From: Acidobacteriota bacterium
GTDB taxonomy: Bacteria > Acidobacteriota > Blastocatellia > Pyrinomonadales > Pyrinomonadaceae
Assembly: GCA_016703965.1 (NCBI GenBank)
Contig: JADJBB010000021.1
Location: 930,001 to 994,000 of the forward strand
Reading direction: 5' to 3'
Length of the DNA: 64,000 nt
The position numbers and the translations under genes are program-made. The notes under the pieces were generated by a model. It was not told where the DNA came from. It made no database searches and worked only from the letters and a program-made list of their open reading frames with translations. This document shows, piece by piece, positions 51,706 to 61,238 of this stretch. The first letter of the stretch is position 1; each line of letters begins with the position of its first letter.

Positions 51706-51792
51706 TTCAGGGGAGCAAGCCAGCTGAGAGTTGTTCGGTGGAGCCGGACATTACCCTAAAAACCTGACGCGGATAATGCCGCCGGAGGAAGA
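51706..51792 (+). promoter_or_regulatory. TPP riboswitch (THI element)
   Basis: The conserved blocks are present in order: GGGGAGC...CTGAGAG, then TACCCTAAAAACCTGACGCG and GGATAATGCCGCCGGAGG. This matches the THI-box core (CTGAGA...ACCTGATCTGGATAATGCC). The ribosome binding site GGAGGAAG (51783-51790) overlaps the end of the element, so control of translation start is likely: TPP binding would hide it. Controls thiC. Confidence 0.93.
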
Positions 51793-51798
51793 AAAACG

Positions 51799-53790
51799 AT
51801 GAAAGAACAGTTGTCAGATATCAGTGGTCAGTTGTCAGTGGAGATGACCAGCGATCAGGTAAAATTGCCTGCTTCGCGGAAGGTTTATGTTGAGACGAAC
51901 GGCTCTACGGTCAATCAAAACAAACATAATTTAAGAATTCCGTTTCGCGAGATAGCTTTGTCGCCGTCGAAGGAGATGGACGGCACTATTGTCGAAAATG
52001 CTCCGGTTCGCGTGTATGACACGAGCGGCGTTTGGACCGATCCGGCGGAGAAATGTGACGTTCGCGAAGGCTTGCCGGCGTTGCGGCGGGAATGGATAGT
52101 CGGGCGTGGCGATGTTGAGGAATACGAGGGCCGCGAGATCTTGCCGCAGGACAATGGTTATTTGACCAAAGGTGCTGAGGAGATCGCGAAGGCGAATGAA
52201 CGCGGTACGTTGGAAGAGTTTCCCGGCCTGCGTCGTGCGCCGCTCAGGGCAAAACCCGGACATTGCGTTACGCAAATGCACTACGCGAGAAAGGGCATCA
52301 TTACGCCCGAGATGGAATACGTCGCGATCCGCGAGAATCTTGGGCGACAGGCGGAATACGACAACCTCACAAAAGCAGAACGAAGCGACCGATCGTCTCT
52401 GAATCATCAGCATAAAGGTGAGTCGTTCGGAGCGTCCATTCCGACGTTTGTCACACCGGAATTCGTGCGCGACGAGGTTGCTCGCGGTCGGGCGATCATT
52501 CCGAACAACATCAATCACCCTGAATCTGAGCCAATGGCCATTGGCCGTAATTTCCTGGTGAAGATCAACGCCAATATCGGTAATTCCGCGATCGCATCAA
52601 GCATCGAGGAAGAGGTCGAGAAGATGCGTTGGTCGACGCTGTGGGGTGCAGACACCGTGATGGACCTCTCGACGGGGAAGAATATTCACGCTACTAGAGA
52701 GTGGATCCTGCGAAATTCACCTGTACCGATCGGAACGGTGCCGATCTATCAGGCTCTCGAAAAAGTTAACGGCAAAGCTGAAGATCTGACGTGGGAAATT
52801 TTTCGCGACACTCTGATCGAACAGGCCGAGCAGGGCGTGGATTATTTCACGATCCATGCGGGTGTGCGTCTGCCGTACATTCCGATGACCGCAAAACGGA
52901 CGACGGGCATCGTCAGCCGCGGCGGGTCGATCATGGCGAAATGGTGCCTCGCCCATCACGAGGAAAGCTTCTTATACACTAGGTTTAGAGAGATCTGCGA
53001 GATCATGCGGACGTATGATGTTGCGTTCTCGTTGGGCGATGGATTGCGTCCGGGCTCGATCGCCGATGCGAATGACGAGGCGCAGTTTGCCGAGCTTGAT
53101 ACGCTGGGCGAACTCACCAAGATCGCGTGGGAGATGGATTGCCAGACGATGATCGAAGGGCCGGGCCACGTGCCGATGCACCTCATCAAAGAGAACATGG
53201 ACAAGCAGCTCGAGATCTGTGGCGAGGCTCCGTTCTACACGCTCGGGCCGCTGACGACCGACATTGCTCCGGGCTATGATCACATCACTTCGGGCATCGG
53301 AGCCGCGATGATCGGTTGGTTTGGCACGGCGATGCTTTGCTACGTCACGCCCAAAGAACATCTAGGCCTGCCAAACAAACAGGACGTAAAAGAAGGCGTT
53401 ATCACCTACAAACTCGCTGCTCACGCGGCCGACCTCGCAAAGGGACATCCAGGAGCGCAGTATCGCGACAATGCTCTAAGCAAAGCGAGATTTGAGTTCC
53501 GCTGGGAAGACCAATTCAACCTTGGCCTCGATCCTGAAAAAGCAAAAGAGTTTCACGACGAAACGCTCCCTGCCGAAGGAGCAAAACTCGCCCACTTCTG
53601 CTCAATGTGCGGCCCGCATTTCTGTTCGATGAAGATCACGCAGGACGTTCGTGATTACGCAAATGCTCAGAATATCGAGGCTGAAAAGGCTTTGGCAGTA
53701 GGCATGAGCGAGAAGGCGAGGGAATTTGTCGCCACCGGCAGCGAGATCTACCACGGCAACTTGCCGGAAGGCGGCGGCGACCATCATTGA
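51799..53790 (+). CDS. thiC: Phosphomethylpyrimidine synthase ThiC
   Basis: Makes the thiamine pyrimidine (HMP-P) from aminoimidazole ribotide with SAM and a [4Fe-4S] cluster. Identified by RSDRSSLNHQHKGESF-type and GADTVMDLSTGKNIHATREWILRNSPVPIGTVPIYQALEKV, and cluster cysteines C601, C604, C609 in CSMCGPHFCSMK. The 663-residue length is normal for the long form. The first ~15 codons (KEQLSDISGQLSVEM) derive from a CAGTTGTCAG tandem repeat and do not resemble ThiC. Preceded by the TPP riboswitch and a strong ribosome binding site. No other thi gene is adjacent. Confidence 0.97.
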   Translation: MKEQLSDISGQLSVEMTSDQVKLPASRKVYVETNGSTVNQNKHNLRIPFREIALSPSKEMDGTIVENAPVRVYDTSGVWTDPAEKCDVREGLPALRREWIVGRGDVEEYEGREILPQDNGYLTKGAEEIAKANERGTLEEFPGLRRAPLRAKPGHCVTQMHYARKGIITPEMEYVAIRENLGRQAEYDNLTKAERSDRSSLNHQHKGESFGASIPTFVTPEFVRDEVARGRAIIPNNINHPESEPMAIGRNFLVKINANIGNSAIASSIEEEVEKMRWSTLWGADTVMDLSTGKNIHATREWILRNSPVPIGTVPIYQALEKVNGKAEDLTWEIFRDTLIEQAEQGVDYFTIHAGVRLPYIPMTAKRTTGIVSRGGSIMAKWCLAHHEESFLYTRFREICEIMRTYDVAFSLGDGLRPGSIADANDEAQFAELDTLGELTKIAWEMDCQTMIEGPGHVPMHLIKENMDKQLEICGEAPFYTLGPLTTDIAPGYDHITSGIGAAMIGWFGTAMLCYVTPKEHLGLPNKQDVKEGVITYKLAAHAADLAKGHPGAQYRDNALSKARFEFRWEDQFNLGLDPEKAKEFHDETLPAEGAKLAHFCSMCGPHFCSMKITQDVRDYANAQNIEAEKALAVGMSEKAREFVATGSEIYHGNLPEGGGDHH

Positions 53791-53806
53791 TTCAGCGAGA
53801 GAAAAT

Positions 53807-54436
53807 ATGACTGACGCTTGGACAAGCCGATGGGACGAACGTTACCGCGAAGACGAATTCGCGTATGGCGAAGAGCCCAACGTTTATCTGAGAGAACAAC
53901 TGGAAAAACTGGACGCCGGAAGCATTCTGTTTCCGGCGGAAGGTGAAGGGCGAAATGCGGTCTTTGCTGCCAAACTTGGCTGGGATATCTTCGCTTTCGA
54001 CATCAGCTCTGAGGGCAGGAAGAAAGCTCTCAGCCTGGCGGCAAAAAACAATGTAACTATCGACTATCAAGTCGGCGAGCTGCAAGATCTGAACTACACC
54101 GACGGTCAATTCGATGCCATCGCGCTCATCTACGCTCACTTTCCTTCCGAGATCAAATCTCAGATCCATCGGTCGCTGGACAGATATTTACGGCCAGGCG
54201 GCGTGATTATTTTCGAAGCTTTCAGCAAAAAACACCTCGAATATCTCGCAAGAGATCCCAAAATGGGCGGGCCGAAGGATATCGGCTCGCTGTTTTCGAT
54301 CGAAGAGATCAAAGCCGATTTTCCAAATTATGACGCTCTCGAATTATATGAAACCGAGATCGATCTGAACGAAGGGCTTTATCACGTTGGACAAGGCTCG
54401 GTGATCAGGTTCGTCGGTCGGAAGATTACATCTTGA
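53807..54436 (+). CDS. TehB-like SAM-dependent methyltransferase
   Basis: A 209-residue methyltransferase beginning AWTSRWDERYREDEFAYGEEPN, the usual start of the tellurite/thiopurine-type group, followed by ILFPAEGEGRNAVFAAKLGWDIFAFDIS (motif I region, PAEGEG instead of D-x-G-x-G) and DAIALIYAHFP. Substrate unknown. ATG 53807 lies 16 nt after the thiC stop. The 3' end overlaps the convergent oxidoreductase gene by 11 nt. Confidence 0.85.
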   Translation: MTDAWTSRWDERYREDEFAYGEEPNVYLREQLEKLDAGSILFPAEGEGRNAVFAAKLGWDIFAFDISSEGRKKALSLAAKNNVTIDYQVGELQDLNYTDGQFDAIALIYAHFPSEIKSQIHRSLDRYLRPGGVIIFEAFSKKHLEYLARDPKMGGPKDIGSLFSIEEIKADFPNYDALELYETEIDLNEGLYHVGQGSVIRFVGRKITS

Positions 54437-55796
54437 TATCCATCACTTTTTTCGTTTTTCGGCTTTTCTCGGCCATAAAACCCATTACATGACTCTCGAT
54501 CGACTGGTCGATGGTCGAGGTCAGCAATGACGGGTCTTTTTTGGAGATCGCCAGCAGCCAGTCATTTACCAATCGCCAGTCGCCGCCGCCGTGGCCGTCG
54601 GATTCCTGTTTCCATTCGGTTTTCTTGCCGGTCAGGAAATCGGTGTGCGTCATTGAGGTCATATCGCCGACAACATCGCCGAGCGTTCCCATGACGCGGG
54701 TTCTCCGGCCGTCGTATGATGTGAAGGCTTCCATTGAGAATGAAGCGGTGACGTTGTCATCGAACAGGATATTGGTGGTGTAGTGGTCGGGTTGGTCGTT
54801 TTCCATCCGGTAAACACAGCGGCCGTAGTTGGTTGTTTTCAGATGCTCCATGATGAAATCACCCTGCTCTTCTTTCTTCTCGGGCAGATCAAAGACGTAT
54901 GTCCACGTCCTCTTGCGATGATAGATCTCGAGTGCCGAATATGGACATGACTTCTCGACCTTGCAGCCGTCTGAACACCGCGCGGTGCTTCCGGCTGGAG
55001 CATTTTCTTTTCTAAACCAGCTTAGATCGCCAAATGCCTGAATACTCTTGCTCTGTTTGCCAAGCATCCATCGGAGGATATCGAGATCGTGGCAAGATTT
55101 CGCAAGAATTATCGGCGTGGTCTGCTTACTGTTGTGCCAATTCCCGCGAACGTAGGAATGGCTCATGTGTATGTGTTGTATAGGCTCGAGGTGCTGGATC
55201 GAGACAACCTTTCCGAGGACGCCGCTCTGGATCAATTCGCGTAACTTGATGAAATATGGAGCATAACGCAGGACATGACAAACGGCGACGATGCGTTTGT
55301 TTCGCTTGGCCGACTGCAGGATGTCGCGGCATTCCTTTTCGCTTGGAGAGATCGGCTTTTCGAGCAGAATGTCATATCCCATTTCGAGAGCTTTCATACA
55401 CGGAGCGTAATGAAGATTGTCGGGCGTGGAAATGATGATCGCATCGGCAAATTTCGGACGCTCAAACACTCTTTCCCATGTATCGAATCTATTGCTCTCA
55501 GGGATGTTGTGCTTTTTTGTATATCGCTCGTTCCTGATCTTGATAGGCTCAGCTACGCCGATGATATCTAGATTCTTCGGGTAGCTGACGGCGTAATTCC
55601 CATAAACATTCCCGCGCGATCCGGCTCCGAGCGTGATCGCCGTAACGGGTTTATCTAGTTGCAGATCCGACCGGAAAACTCGCTCGGTCTCAGCCGTTAA
55701 TTCTGATTCAGAAAACCCGGAGGCTGGTAAAACAAGGCTTGCTCCGAGCGAGAGTGAGAGAGTTTTTAATAGGTCACGGCGATTCACTTTAGTCAT
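54426..55796 (-). CDS. Gfo/Idh/MocA family oxidoreductase with Tat-type signal
   Basis: A 456-residue secreted NAD(P)-dependent oxidoreductase. NRRDLLKTLSLSLGASLVLPASG (about 5-27) looks like a twin-arginine signal. The Rossmann part shows GAGSRGNVYG, ISTPDNLHYAPCMKALEMGYDILLEKPIS and the AVCHVLRYAP segment. Central CSDGCKVEKSCPYSA adds three cysteines. Related proteins act on sugars or amino-sugars, some as glycosidases or dehydrogenases. ATG 55796 gives the signal peptide; the reading frame runs on upstream. Divergent from the flippase at 55979. Confidence 0.88.
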   Translation of the reverse strand: MTKVNRRDLLKTLSLSLGASLVLPASGFSESELTAETERVFRSDLQLDKPVTAITLGAGSRGNVYGNYAVSYPKNLDIIGVAEPIKIRNERYTKKHNIPESNRFDTWERVFERPKFADAIIISTPDNLHYAPCMKALEMGYDILLEKPISPSEKECRDILQSAKRNKRIVAVCHVLRYAPYFIKLRELIQSGVLGKVVSIQHLEPIQHIHMSHSYVRGNWHNSKQTTPIILAKSCHDLDILRWMLGKQSKSIQAFGDLSWFRKENAPAGSTARCSDGCKVEKSCPYSALEIYHRKRTWTYVFDLPEKKEEQGDFIMEHLKTTNYGRCVYRMENDQPDHYTTNILFDDNVTASFSMEAFTSYDGRRTRVMGTLGDVVGDMTSMTHTDFLTGKKTEWKQESDGHGGGDWRLVNDWLLAISKKDPSLLTSTIDQSIESHVMGFMAEKSRKTKKVMDIKM

Positions 55797-55942
55797 ATAT
55801 TCGCGAAAATTGTACGGTGAAAAATTTTGTAGCGAAGCAAATATACAGCTTTGCTGCGGAATCTGAAAGCAGAGATCTACTCGACCAGCTTGGTTGGCGG
55901 CGAAACAGCCGACAATATCTAGGGCGAGACGTAACAACTAGT

Positions 55943-55970
55943 TTGACACATCATCCACGCGGTCAATAAA
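55943..55970 (+). promoter_or_regulatory. Candidate promoter of the polysaccharide cluster
   Basis: TTGACA (55943-55948), 16-nt spacer, AATAAA (55965-55970). A transcript would begin at about 55977, right at the GTG start at 55979, so the flippase mRNA could be leaderless. Confidence 0.4.
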
Positions 55971-55978
55971 CTTCCAAA

Positions 55979-57532
55979 GTGAATCCAGACCAGATAGCAG
56001 CCGATGAGATGGCGCCGGAAGAGGCACCGAGGGGCGGATTGACGACCAAGGTCGTCAAGGGCTCATTCTGGACGCTTGCCGGGCAGGTCGCGCCGTTGGT
56101 CGTCTCATTTGTCACGGCGCGGCTCGTGATCGGGATGCTGGGCGACAAGGGCTATGGTGTGCTGGTGTGGGTCAGCCTGATACCGACGTATTTTCTTTTT
56201 GGGGATTTTGGGATGGGAATTGCCTCGACCAAGTTCGCGTCACAGGCGTTTGCTGACGGCGATCCTGAGAAAGAAGCACGGATCGTGCGGACGACGGCAT
56301 TTGTCGCCCTGCTTTCAAGCCTTCCGTTCGCGATCGCGATGTTCGCTTTCTCGACGTGGATCGCGAGGTATTTTGAGGTGCGAGAGGAGTTCCTTGCCGA
56401 CGCCTCACTGGGGCTGAAACTTGCCGCGATCACGTTTGTGGTGAATTTCATGAACACGATATTCAACACACCGCAGCTCACGCGTCTGCGGATGGATCTG
56501 AATACGTTCGTGACGTCAGGGTTTCGGATGCTGGGGATGATCTCGACGCCGGTGGTTTTGTATCTTGGATTTGGGATCCCGGCTGCCGCCGGAGTCCTTT
56601 TGGGGGCAAGTTTGCTGACGCTGGCCGGACATCTGTATATTTCAGGCCGCCTGCTGCCGCAGCTTTTTGCCCTGACGCTCGAACGCGAACAGATGCGTAC
56701 CTTGCTGAAGTTTGGCGGAGCTTTTGTCGGAGCCGGGCTCGCCGGTACAGTACTCGTGAATGCAGAAAAGGGCATTCTCGCGAAAACAGTTTCGACCGAC
56801 GCTCTGGGGTATTACTCGATCGCATTTACGGTCGCGGCGATCGTGCCAATGTTCTCGGTCGCGATGATACAGTCGCTTATCCCGGCGTTTTCGCAGCTTC
56901 AGGGTAAGGAAGACCTGGGAAGGTTGAACGCACTATTCTCCCGCGGCCTACGGCTGAATATGATCGTTACCGTGCCGGCACTGGTCGTGCTGGCGATCGT
57001 GGCGAAAACGTTTTTGGCGCTCTGGCTCAAGGATGAGAATTTCGTTCGCGAGAGCCCTCGACCGCTTTATCTTTTGCTGTGCGGTATCGCGTTCAGCGTT
57101 CTCGCGCATTTTCCATACGCCTCGATCCTCGCGGCGGGGCGAACGGATATATTTGCGAAACTGTATTGGATCCAGCTCGTGCTATACGTTCCCTTGGTGT
57201 GGCTGCTGACGACAAAATTCGGCATCGCCGGAGCGGCGGCGGCGTGGAGCATTCGCGGGATCGTGGATACGTTTTGCCTGTTTGTGATCGCAAAGAATGT
57301 GGCGGGAGTTTCATTTCGAGTTCAGCGTGTCGGGCGGTTTTGTATGACAATACTGGTTATGGCACTGCCGCTTGCACTTTATTTTTATCTCGGCGAACTC
57401 GATATTTGGGTCGCAGCGGCGACGCTCGTGGCGTTGTCGATATACGCACTTCTGGTTTGGCGTTGGGTTCTCGAGCGTGAGGAACTGATCTGGCTCGCCG
57501 AGCGTTTGCGTCTGCCGTTTATTTCTCGATGA
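55979..57532 (+). CDS. Polysaccharide flippase (Wzx/MATE-like)
   Basis: A 517-residue membrane protein with about 12-14 helices, starting with a Glu-rich segment then VVKGSFWTLAGQVAPLVVSFVTARLVIGMLGDKGYG. Helix pattern, ISGRLLPQLFAL and FGIAGAAAAWSIRGIVDT are typical of polysaccharide biosynthesis/flippase family members that move lipid-linked glycan units across the inner membrane. GTG 55979 or ATG 56009 may be the start; neither has a strong ribosome binding site. First gene of the plus-strand polysaccharide cluster; overlaps the next by four bases. Confidence 0.85.
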   Translation: MNPDQIAADEMAPEEAPRGGLTTKVVKGSFWTLAGQVAPLVVSFVTARLVIGMLGDKGYGVLVWVSLIPTYFLFGDFGMGIASTKFASQAFADGDPEKEARIVRTTAFVALLSSLPFAIAMFAFSTWIARYFEVREEFLADASLGLKLAAITFVVNFMNTIFNTPQLTRLRMDLNTFVTSGFRMLGMISTPVVLYLGFGIPAAAGVLLGASLLTLAGHLYISGRLLPQLFALTLEREQMRTLLKFGGAFVGAGLAGTVLVNAEKGILAKTVSTDALGYYSIAFTVAAIVPMFSVAMIQSLIPAFSQLQGKEDLGRLNALFSRGLRLNMIVTVPALVVLAIVAKTFLALWLKDENFVRESPRPLYLLLCGIAFSVLAHFPYASILAAGRTDIFAKLYWIQLVLYVPLVWLLTTKFGIAGAAAAWSIRGIVDTFCLFVIAKNVAGVSFRVQRVGRFCMTILVMALPLALYFYLGELDIWVAAATLVALSIYALLVWRWVLEREELIWLAERLRLPFISR

Positions 57533-58410
57533 AGAATCTTATTATCAAATTTCTCGGAGCCTATTTCCGCAGCGGGCTTCGCGGCAGCAGCCGGTTGACG
57601 GAGTTTCTGTCTCAGCGGTTCGAATTTTTGGAAGCGGTGCCATTCGAGACGAACGGCGGCACCGTTTTCGGCGATATGCGAATGCCGGTTTATCGCGGGC
57701 TGCTCGTCTATTCGGGACAGGAGACGGACGAAGAGATCGTGATGCGAAAGTTTGTCTCGGCGGGCGAAACGGCGTTTGACATCGGCGTTTTCTGGGGCCT
57801 TTACACCGCATATCTCTCGAAAATGGTCGGGCCCACGGGCCATGTTCATTCGTTTGAGCCGAACAGCAGCCTGCATCGCTGTCTCGAGATGACCGCTGAA
57901 AAGCTTGGGAACGTGACGCTGCACGGCGTCGCATTATCGGATCGAACGGGCGAGGTCGATTTCTTTGTGCCGTGGGAAGACGCGTCGATGGCGAGCCTAA
58001 CGAACTGGACAGACGACCTCGGCTGGAAGGTCAACAAAATAACCTGCCAAATGCAGCCGCTCGACGATCTGATCTCCGAGGGGAAGGCCCCGCAGCCCGA
58101 CTTTATCAAATGCGATGTCGAAGGAGCGGAACTGTCAGTTTTTAGGGGAGCCAGAGCAACACTCGACCGCGTGGATGCACCGATCATAATGTTCGAGGTG
58201 AATCCGAAGTCAATGCAGGCATTTGAGGTCGAAGCAGACGCCACATTTCGCTTTCTGCAAGGCCTGGAAAATGCGGAATATCGGTTCTTTGAGGTGGTCA
58301 ATGGCCGGATCGAACCGGTCTCGGATTTTTCGGGGCTGCACTTCAACAAATGGGGATTTACGAACGCGATCGCCGTGCCCGCATCAAAATGCGGTAATCT
58401 AGATATTTGA
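57529..58410 (+). CDS. FkbM family methyltransferase (1)
   Basis: A 293-residue FkbM-type SAM methyltransferase. Motif I TAFDIGVFWGLYTAYLSKMV differs from the usual DIGANIG by FW in place of NI, HSFEPNSS and FIKCDVEGAELSVFRGA are typical (EP and DVEGAE). It probably O-methylates a sugar of the glycan made by this cluster. ATG overlaps the flippase stop (ATGA), so translation is coupled. A second FkbM protein of different sequence is two genes downstream. Confidence 0.9.
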   Translation: MKNLIIKFLGAYFRSGLRGSSRLTEFLSQRFEFLEAVPFETNGGTVFGDMRMPVYRGLLVYSGQETDEEIVMRKFVSAGETAFDIGVFWGLYTAYLSKMVGPTGHVHSFEPNSSLHRCLEMTAEKLGNVTLHGVALSDRTGEVDFFVPWEDASMASLTNWTDDLGWKVNKITCQMQPLDDLISEGKAPQPDFIKCDVEGAELSVFRGARATLDRVDAPIIMFEVNPKSMQAFEVEADATFRFLQGLENAEYRFFEVVNGRIEPVSDFSGLHFNKWGFTNAIAVPASKCGNLDI

Positions 58411-58422
58411 GCGAGCCGCAAA

Positions 58423-59370
58423 ATGCCGAAAGTCAGCGTCATAATCCCGACATATAACCGGGAAAAATACATCTGCGAAAGCGTGAACAGCGCTCTGCGG
58501 CAGACGGTCGATGACCTCGAAGTTATTGTCGTCGATGATGGTTCGACTGACGATACCTCGACGCTGCTCGAAGAATTCGGATCAGACAGCCGTTTTAAGT
58601 ACCAGCATCAAACAAATCAGGGCCGCTCGGCGGCACGTAATCTCGGGATTGACGCAGCAAAAGGCGATTGGATCGTTTTTTTGGATTCCGACGATCAGCT
58701 TGTGCCGAACGCGGTGGAGACGTTTCACAAGCATTCGGCTGAACATCCCGAAGCGGATGTGATCATCGGACGGGCCGAGTTCTTCGATGACGACGGGAAA
58801 ACGATCCGCGGGCCTTATGCAGAAAATGTCGGTAAGGTCGCACGCGGATTTATTAGAAAGGCGTATCTTCGGGCTCTTCGCGATGTATTCTTTTCGCCGG
58901 GAAGCTACATGGTGCGTACAGATCTGATCAGGGCGAATGGGATCCATTTTGACACGGCGTATTCGGCGGCCGAGGATCTCGATTTCGCTTTTCGACTAGC
59001 CGCTCACGGCAGTCTTTTTGACACGACGGATATTGTTCAGCGATATAGATTTCATGGGACGAACACGTCAAAGACGGAAGTTCGCCGCACGGCGATCGAG
59101 GTCGCGCGAAAACACCTTGCCGAGGTCGTGCCGCAATTTCCTCTCGAAGAACAAAAGCCCGCGATAGCGAGGCTCTATCTCAATATCGGCGACAACTATT
59201 TCCTGCTCAATGACAACCGAAATGCGTTTTCGTATTATGTAGCTTCGCTGAAATACGACGCGAGCGTCGTCCGTGAATCGAACGTGATCCGGCAGATAAT
59301 CTCATCGAGCATTCCCAGCGGACTACTCAAATATTTCAGATACCTGCGGCGCGGAGAGATGGAAAACTAG
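58423..59370 (+). CDS. GT2 glycosyltransferase (1)
   Basis: A 315-residue family 2 enzyme: PKVSVIIPTYNREKYICESV, VVDDGSTDDT, ARNLGIDAAKGDWIVFLDSDDQ (DxD), and AEDLDFAFRLAAHG (catalytic-base Asp region). The C-terminal ~90 residues (NYFLLNDNRNAFSYYVASLKYD) resemble TPR helices. Transfers a sugar to a cytoplasmic lipid-linked glycan, donor unknown. Its start is 12 nt after the FkbM stop and its stop abuts the next ATG. Confidence 0.93.
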   Translation: MPKVSVIIPTYNREKYICESVNSALRQTVDDLEVIVVDDGSTDDTSTLLEEFGSDSRFKYQHQTNQGRSAARNLGIDAAKGDWIVFLDSDDQLVPNAVETFHKHSAEHPEADVIIGRAEFFDDDGKTIRGPYAENVGKVARGFIRKAYLRALRDVFFSPGSYMVRTDLIRANGIHFDTAYSAAEDLDFAFRLAAHGSLFDTTDIVQRYRFHGTNTSKTEVRRTAIEVARKHLAEVVPQFPLEEQKPAIARLYLNIGDNYFLLNDNRNAFSYYVASLKYDASVVRESNVIRQIISSSIPSGLLKYFRYLRRGEMEN

Positions 59371-60135
59371 ATGGATGCAATAAAAACGATCGCCTACAAA
59401 GCCCTCGATATCGTCACGCTCGGCCGCGGCGTAGGGCGAAACATCGGCGGTGAATACATCAAGTTTCCGGCCCGCTGGAGTAGATATTACGAGGCTGAAT
59501 ACGAACCCGAGACGTTTGCTTTCTTTCGACAGAATGTGAAAAAGGGCGATACCGTCCTCGATATCGGCGGGCACATCGGGCTTTTTGCGGTTGTAACCGC
59601 GAGGCTCGTTGGCGCGGGAGGAAAGGTTTACTCATTTGAACCGACGCCGTTCACGCGTGGCGTTTTGCAGGAGGTTGTTGATCTGAACGGCCTTTCGGAC
59701 ATTGTCGAAGTTCGCTCAGAGGCAGTTTCGTCGAAGAGCGGCCAGACGGTTTTCTTTGACACGGGCGATACGATCTCGAACGCCAATTCGCTTGTGAAAA
59801 CCGAACGCAGCAAGACGGAAATTCCGATCACGCTGATCAGTGTTGACGAGTTTGTAAAAGAAAAGGGCATCAAGCCACATTGCCTGAAGATCGATGTCGA
59901 GGGTGTCGAACTCGATGTTCTCAAGGGAGCACGCGAGACTTTTCTCACGCATCGTCCAGTTGCGCGGCTCGGGCTTCATCCGCCGTTCATCACGCAGAAC
60001 GGGCAGTCGCTGGATGAGATATGGGCGATCCTCGCGGAATACAAAATGCAGGTCATTTTTGAAGGCAAACCGGCCGAGAAAGATTGGTTTTGCTCACAGC
60101 CTGCTCTGTTCGACGTTAATTTGTTACCTTTTTAG
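59371..60135 (+). CDS. FkbM family methyltransferase (2)
   Basis: A 254-residue FkbM-type protein: TVLDIGGHIGLFAVVTARLVG (motif I), VYSFEPTPFTRGVL and LKIDVEGVELDVLKGA. Likely O-methylates another hydroxyl than the first FkbM enzyme. Starts exactly at the base after the GT2 stop and ends at 60135, one base short of the next gene's ATG (60138 with GTG 60135 as an overlapping alternative). Confidence 0.9.
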   Translation: MDAIKTIAYKALDIVTLGRGVGRNIGGEYIKFPARWSRYYEAEYEPETFAFFRQNVKKGDTVLDIGGHIGLFAVVTARLVGAGGKVYSFEPTPFTRGVLQEVVDLNGLSDIVEVRSEAVSSKSGQTVFFDTGDTISNANSLVKTERSKTEIPITLISVDEFVKEKGIKPHCLKIDVEGVELDVLKGARETFLTHRPVARLGLHPPFITQNGQSLDEIWAILAEYKMQVIFEGKPAEKDWFCSQPALFDVNLLPF

Positions 60136-60137
60136 TG

Positions 60138-61238
60138 ATGCATGTCTGCCACATTTGCGACTCGTCGGTGCAGGGCGATTATTTTCGCAATATCGCCGCC
60201 GGGCTTACGCGAAAGGGCGTTCGTGTGTCATTGGTTGAGCTTGGGCCGGGAAAGCCGCCGACGTGGCTGGGAGAATTTTCGGGCGTAACGTATCGTTCGC
60301 TGAACGCAGCGGGCAAGAAGCATTATCCCGGTGCCGTCCGTCATCTTGCACGGTTTTTGAAGGCCGAGAAGGTCGATATTCTGCACACGCACCTTTTTTA
60401 CTCAGGCCTCATCGGGGTTTTGACAAGGCGCTTGGGCAACCGCTCGATCGTCGCCCTGATGCGGCATCACACGAGCGTCGTGCGGATGCTCGGCTCGCGT
60501 TTTCATGTCAAAGCCGACAAGTGGATGGCTGAAAAAGCCGATCACGTGCTGACCGTTTCGAACGCGGCCAAGGCGTACATGCTAGATGTGGATGGCATCA
60601 GGCGGAATGATATCGAGGTTGTTCATCTCGGGTTTAATTTTGAGCAACTAGCGCCGAGCGCCGTTGATAGATCGCGGATTCGTGCAGAATTCGGCTTTGC
60701 TGAAGAAGATATCGTGGTTGGTTATGTCGCGAATTTCGCTCACGGCAAAGGCCATATTCAGCTCGTCGAGGCATTTGAAAAGATCGCGGCTGAGATCCCA
60801 AACGCTAGGCTTGTTTTTGCTGGACGCGGCGAGATCGCCGAGGTTAACGAAGCCGCAGCGAAGTTTCCGGCTGGAAAGATCGTTTTCGCCGGCTGGCAAA
60901 ACGACATCGCAGCGTTTCTAAATGCGATCGATATTTTCGTCCAGCCGTCGCTCTCCGAGGCATTCAGTCAGGTGATAATGGAAGCGATGGGCGTTGGTTT
61001 GCCAGTCGTCGCGACCAATGTCGGCGGTGCGAACGAAGTGATCGTGAGCGGTGAGAACGGCGTACTGATCGAGCCGAATAACGTTTCGGCGATATCGAAT
61101 GAAGTCATTCGCTTGAGTCGCGACCCGGAATTACGGCGGCAGCTTGGCGTCGCGGCAAGAAAAACAGTGACCGAGAGTTTTACGGCGGAGCGGATGGTCG
61201 AGCGGCAATTTGAGCTTTATCAAAAGTGGCTCGCTTAG
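60138..61238 (+). CDS. GT4 glycosyltransferase
   Basis: A 366-residue GT-B family 4 enzyme. N-terminal domain MHVCHICDSSVQGDYFRNIAAGLTRKGVRVSLVEL; C-terminal donor domain with GYVANFAHGKGHIQLVEAF, FAGRGEIAEV and PSLSEAFSQVIMEAMGVGLPVVATNVGGANEVI, including the E-x7-E nucleotide-sugar motif. Retaining mechanism expected. Start is ATG 60138 or overlapping GTG 60135. A palindromic repeat follows its stop directly. Confidence 0.92.
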   Translation: MHVCHICDSSVQGDYFRNIAAGLTRKGVRVSLVELGPGKPPTWLGEFSGVTYRSLNAAGKKHYPGAVRHLARFLKAEKVDILHTHLFYSGLIGVLTRRLGNRSIVALMRHHTSVVRMLGSRFHVKADKWMAEKADHVLTVSNAAKAYMLDVDGIRRNDIEVVHLGFNFEQLAPSAVDRSRIRAEFGFAEEDIVVGYVANFAHGKGHIQLVEAFEKIAAEIPNARLVFAGRGEIAEVNEAAAKFPAGKIVFAGWQNDIAAFLNAIDIFVQPSLSEAFSQVIMEAMGVGLPVVATNVGGANEVIVSGENGVLIEPNNVSAISNEVIRLSRDPELRRQLGVAARKTVTESFTAERMVERQFELYQKWLA

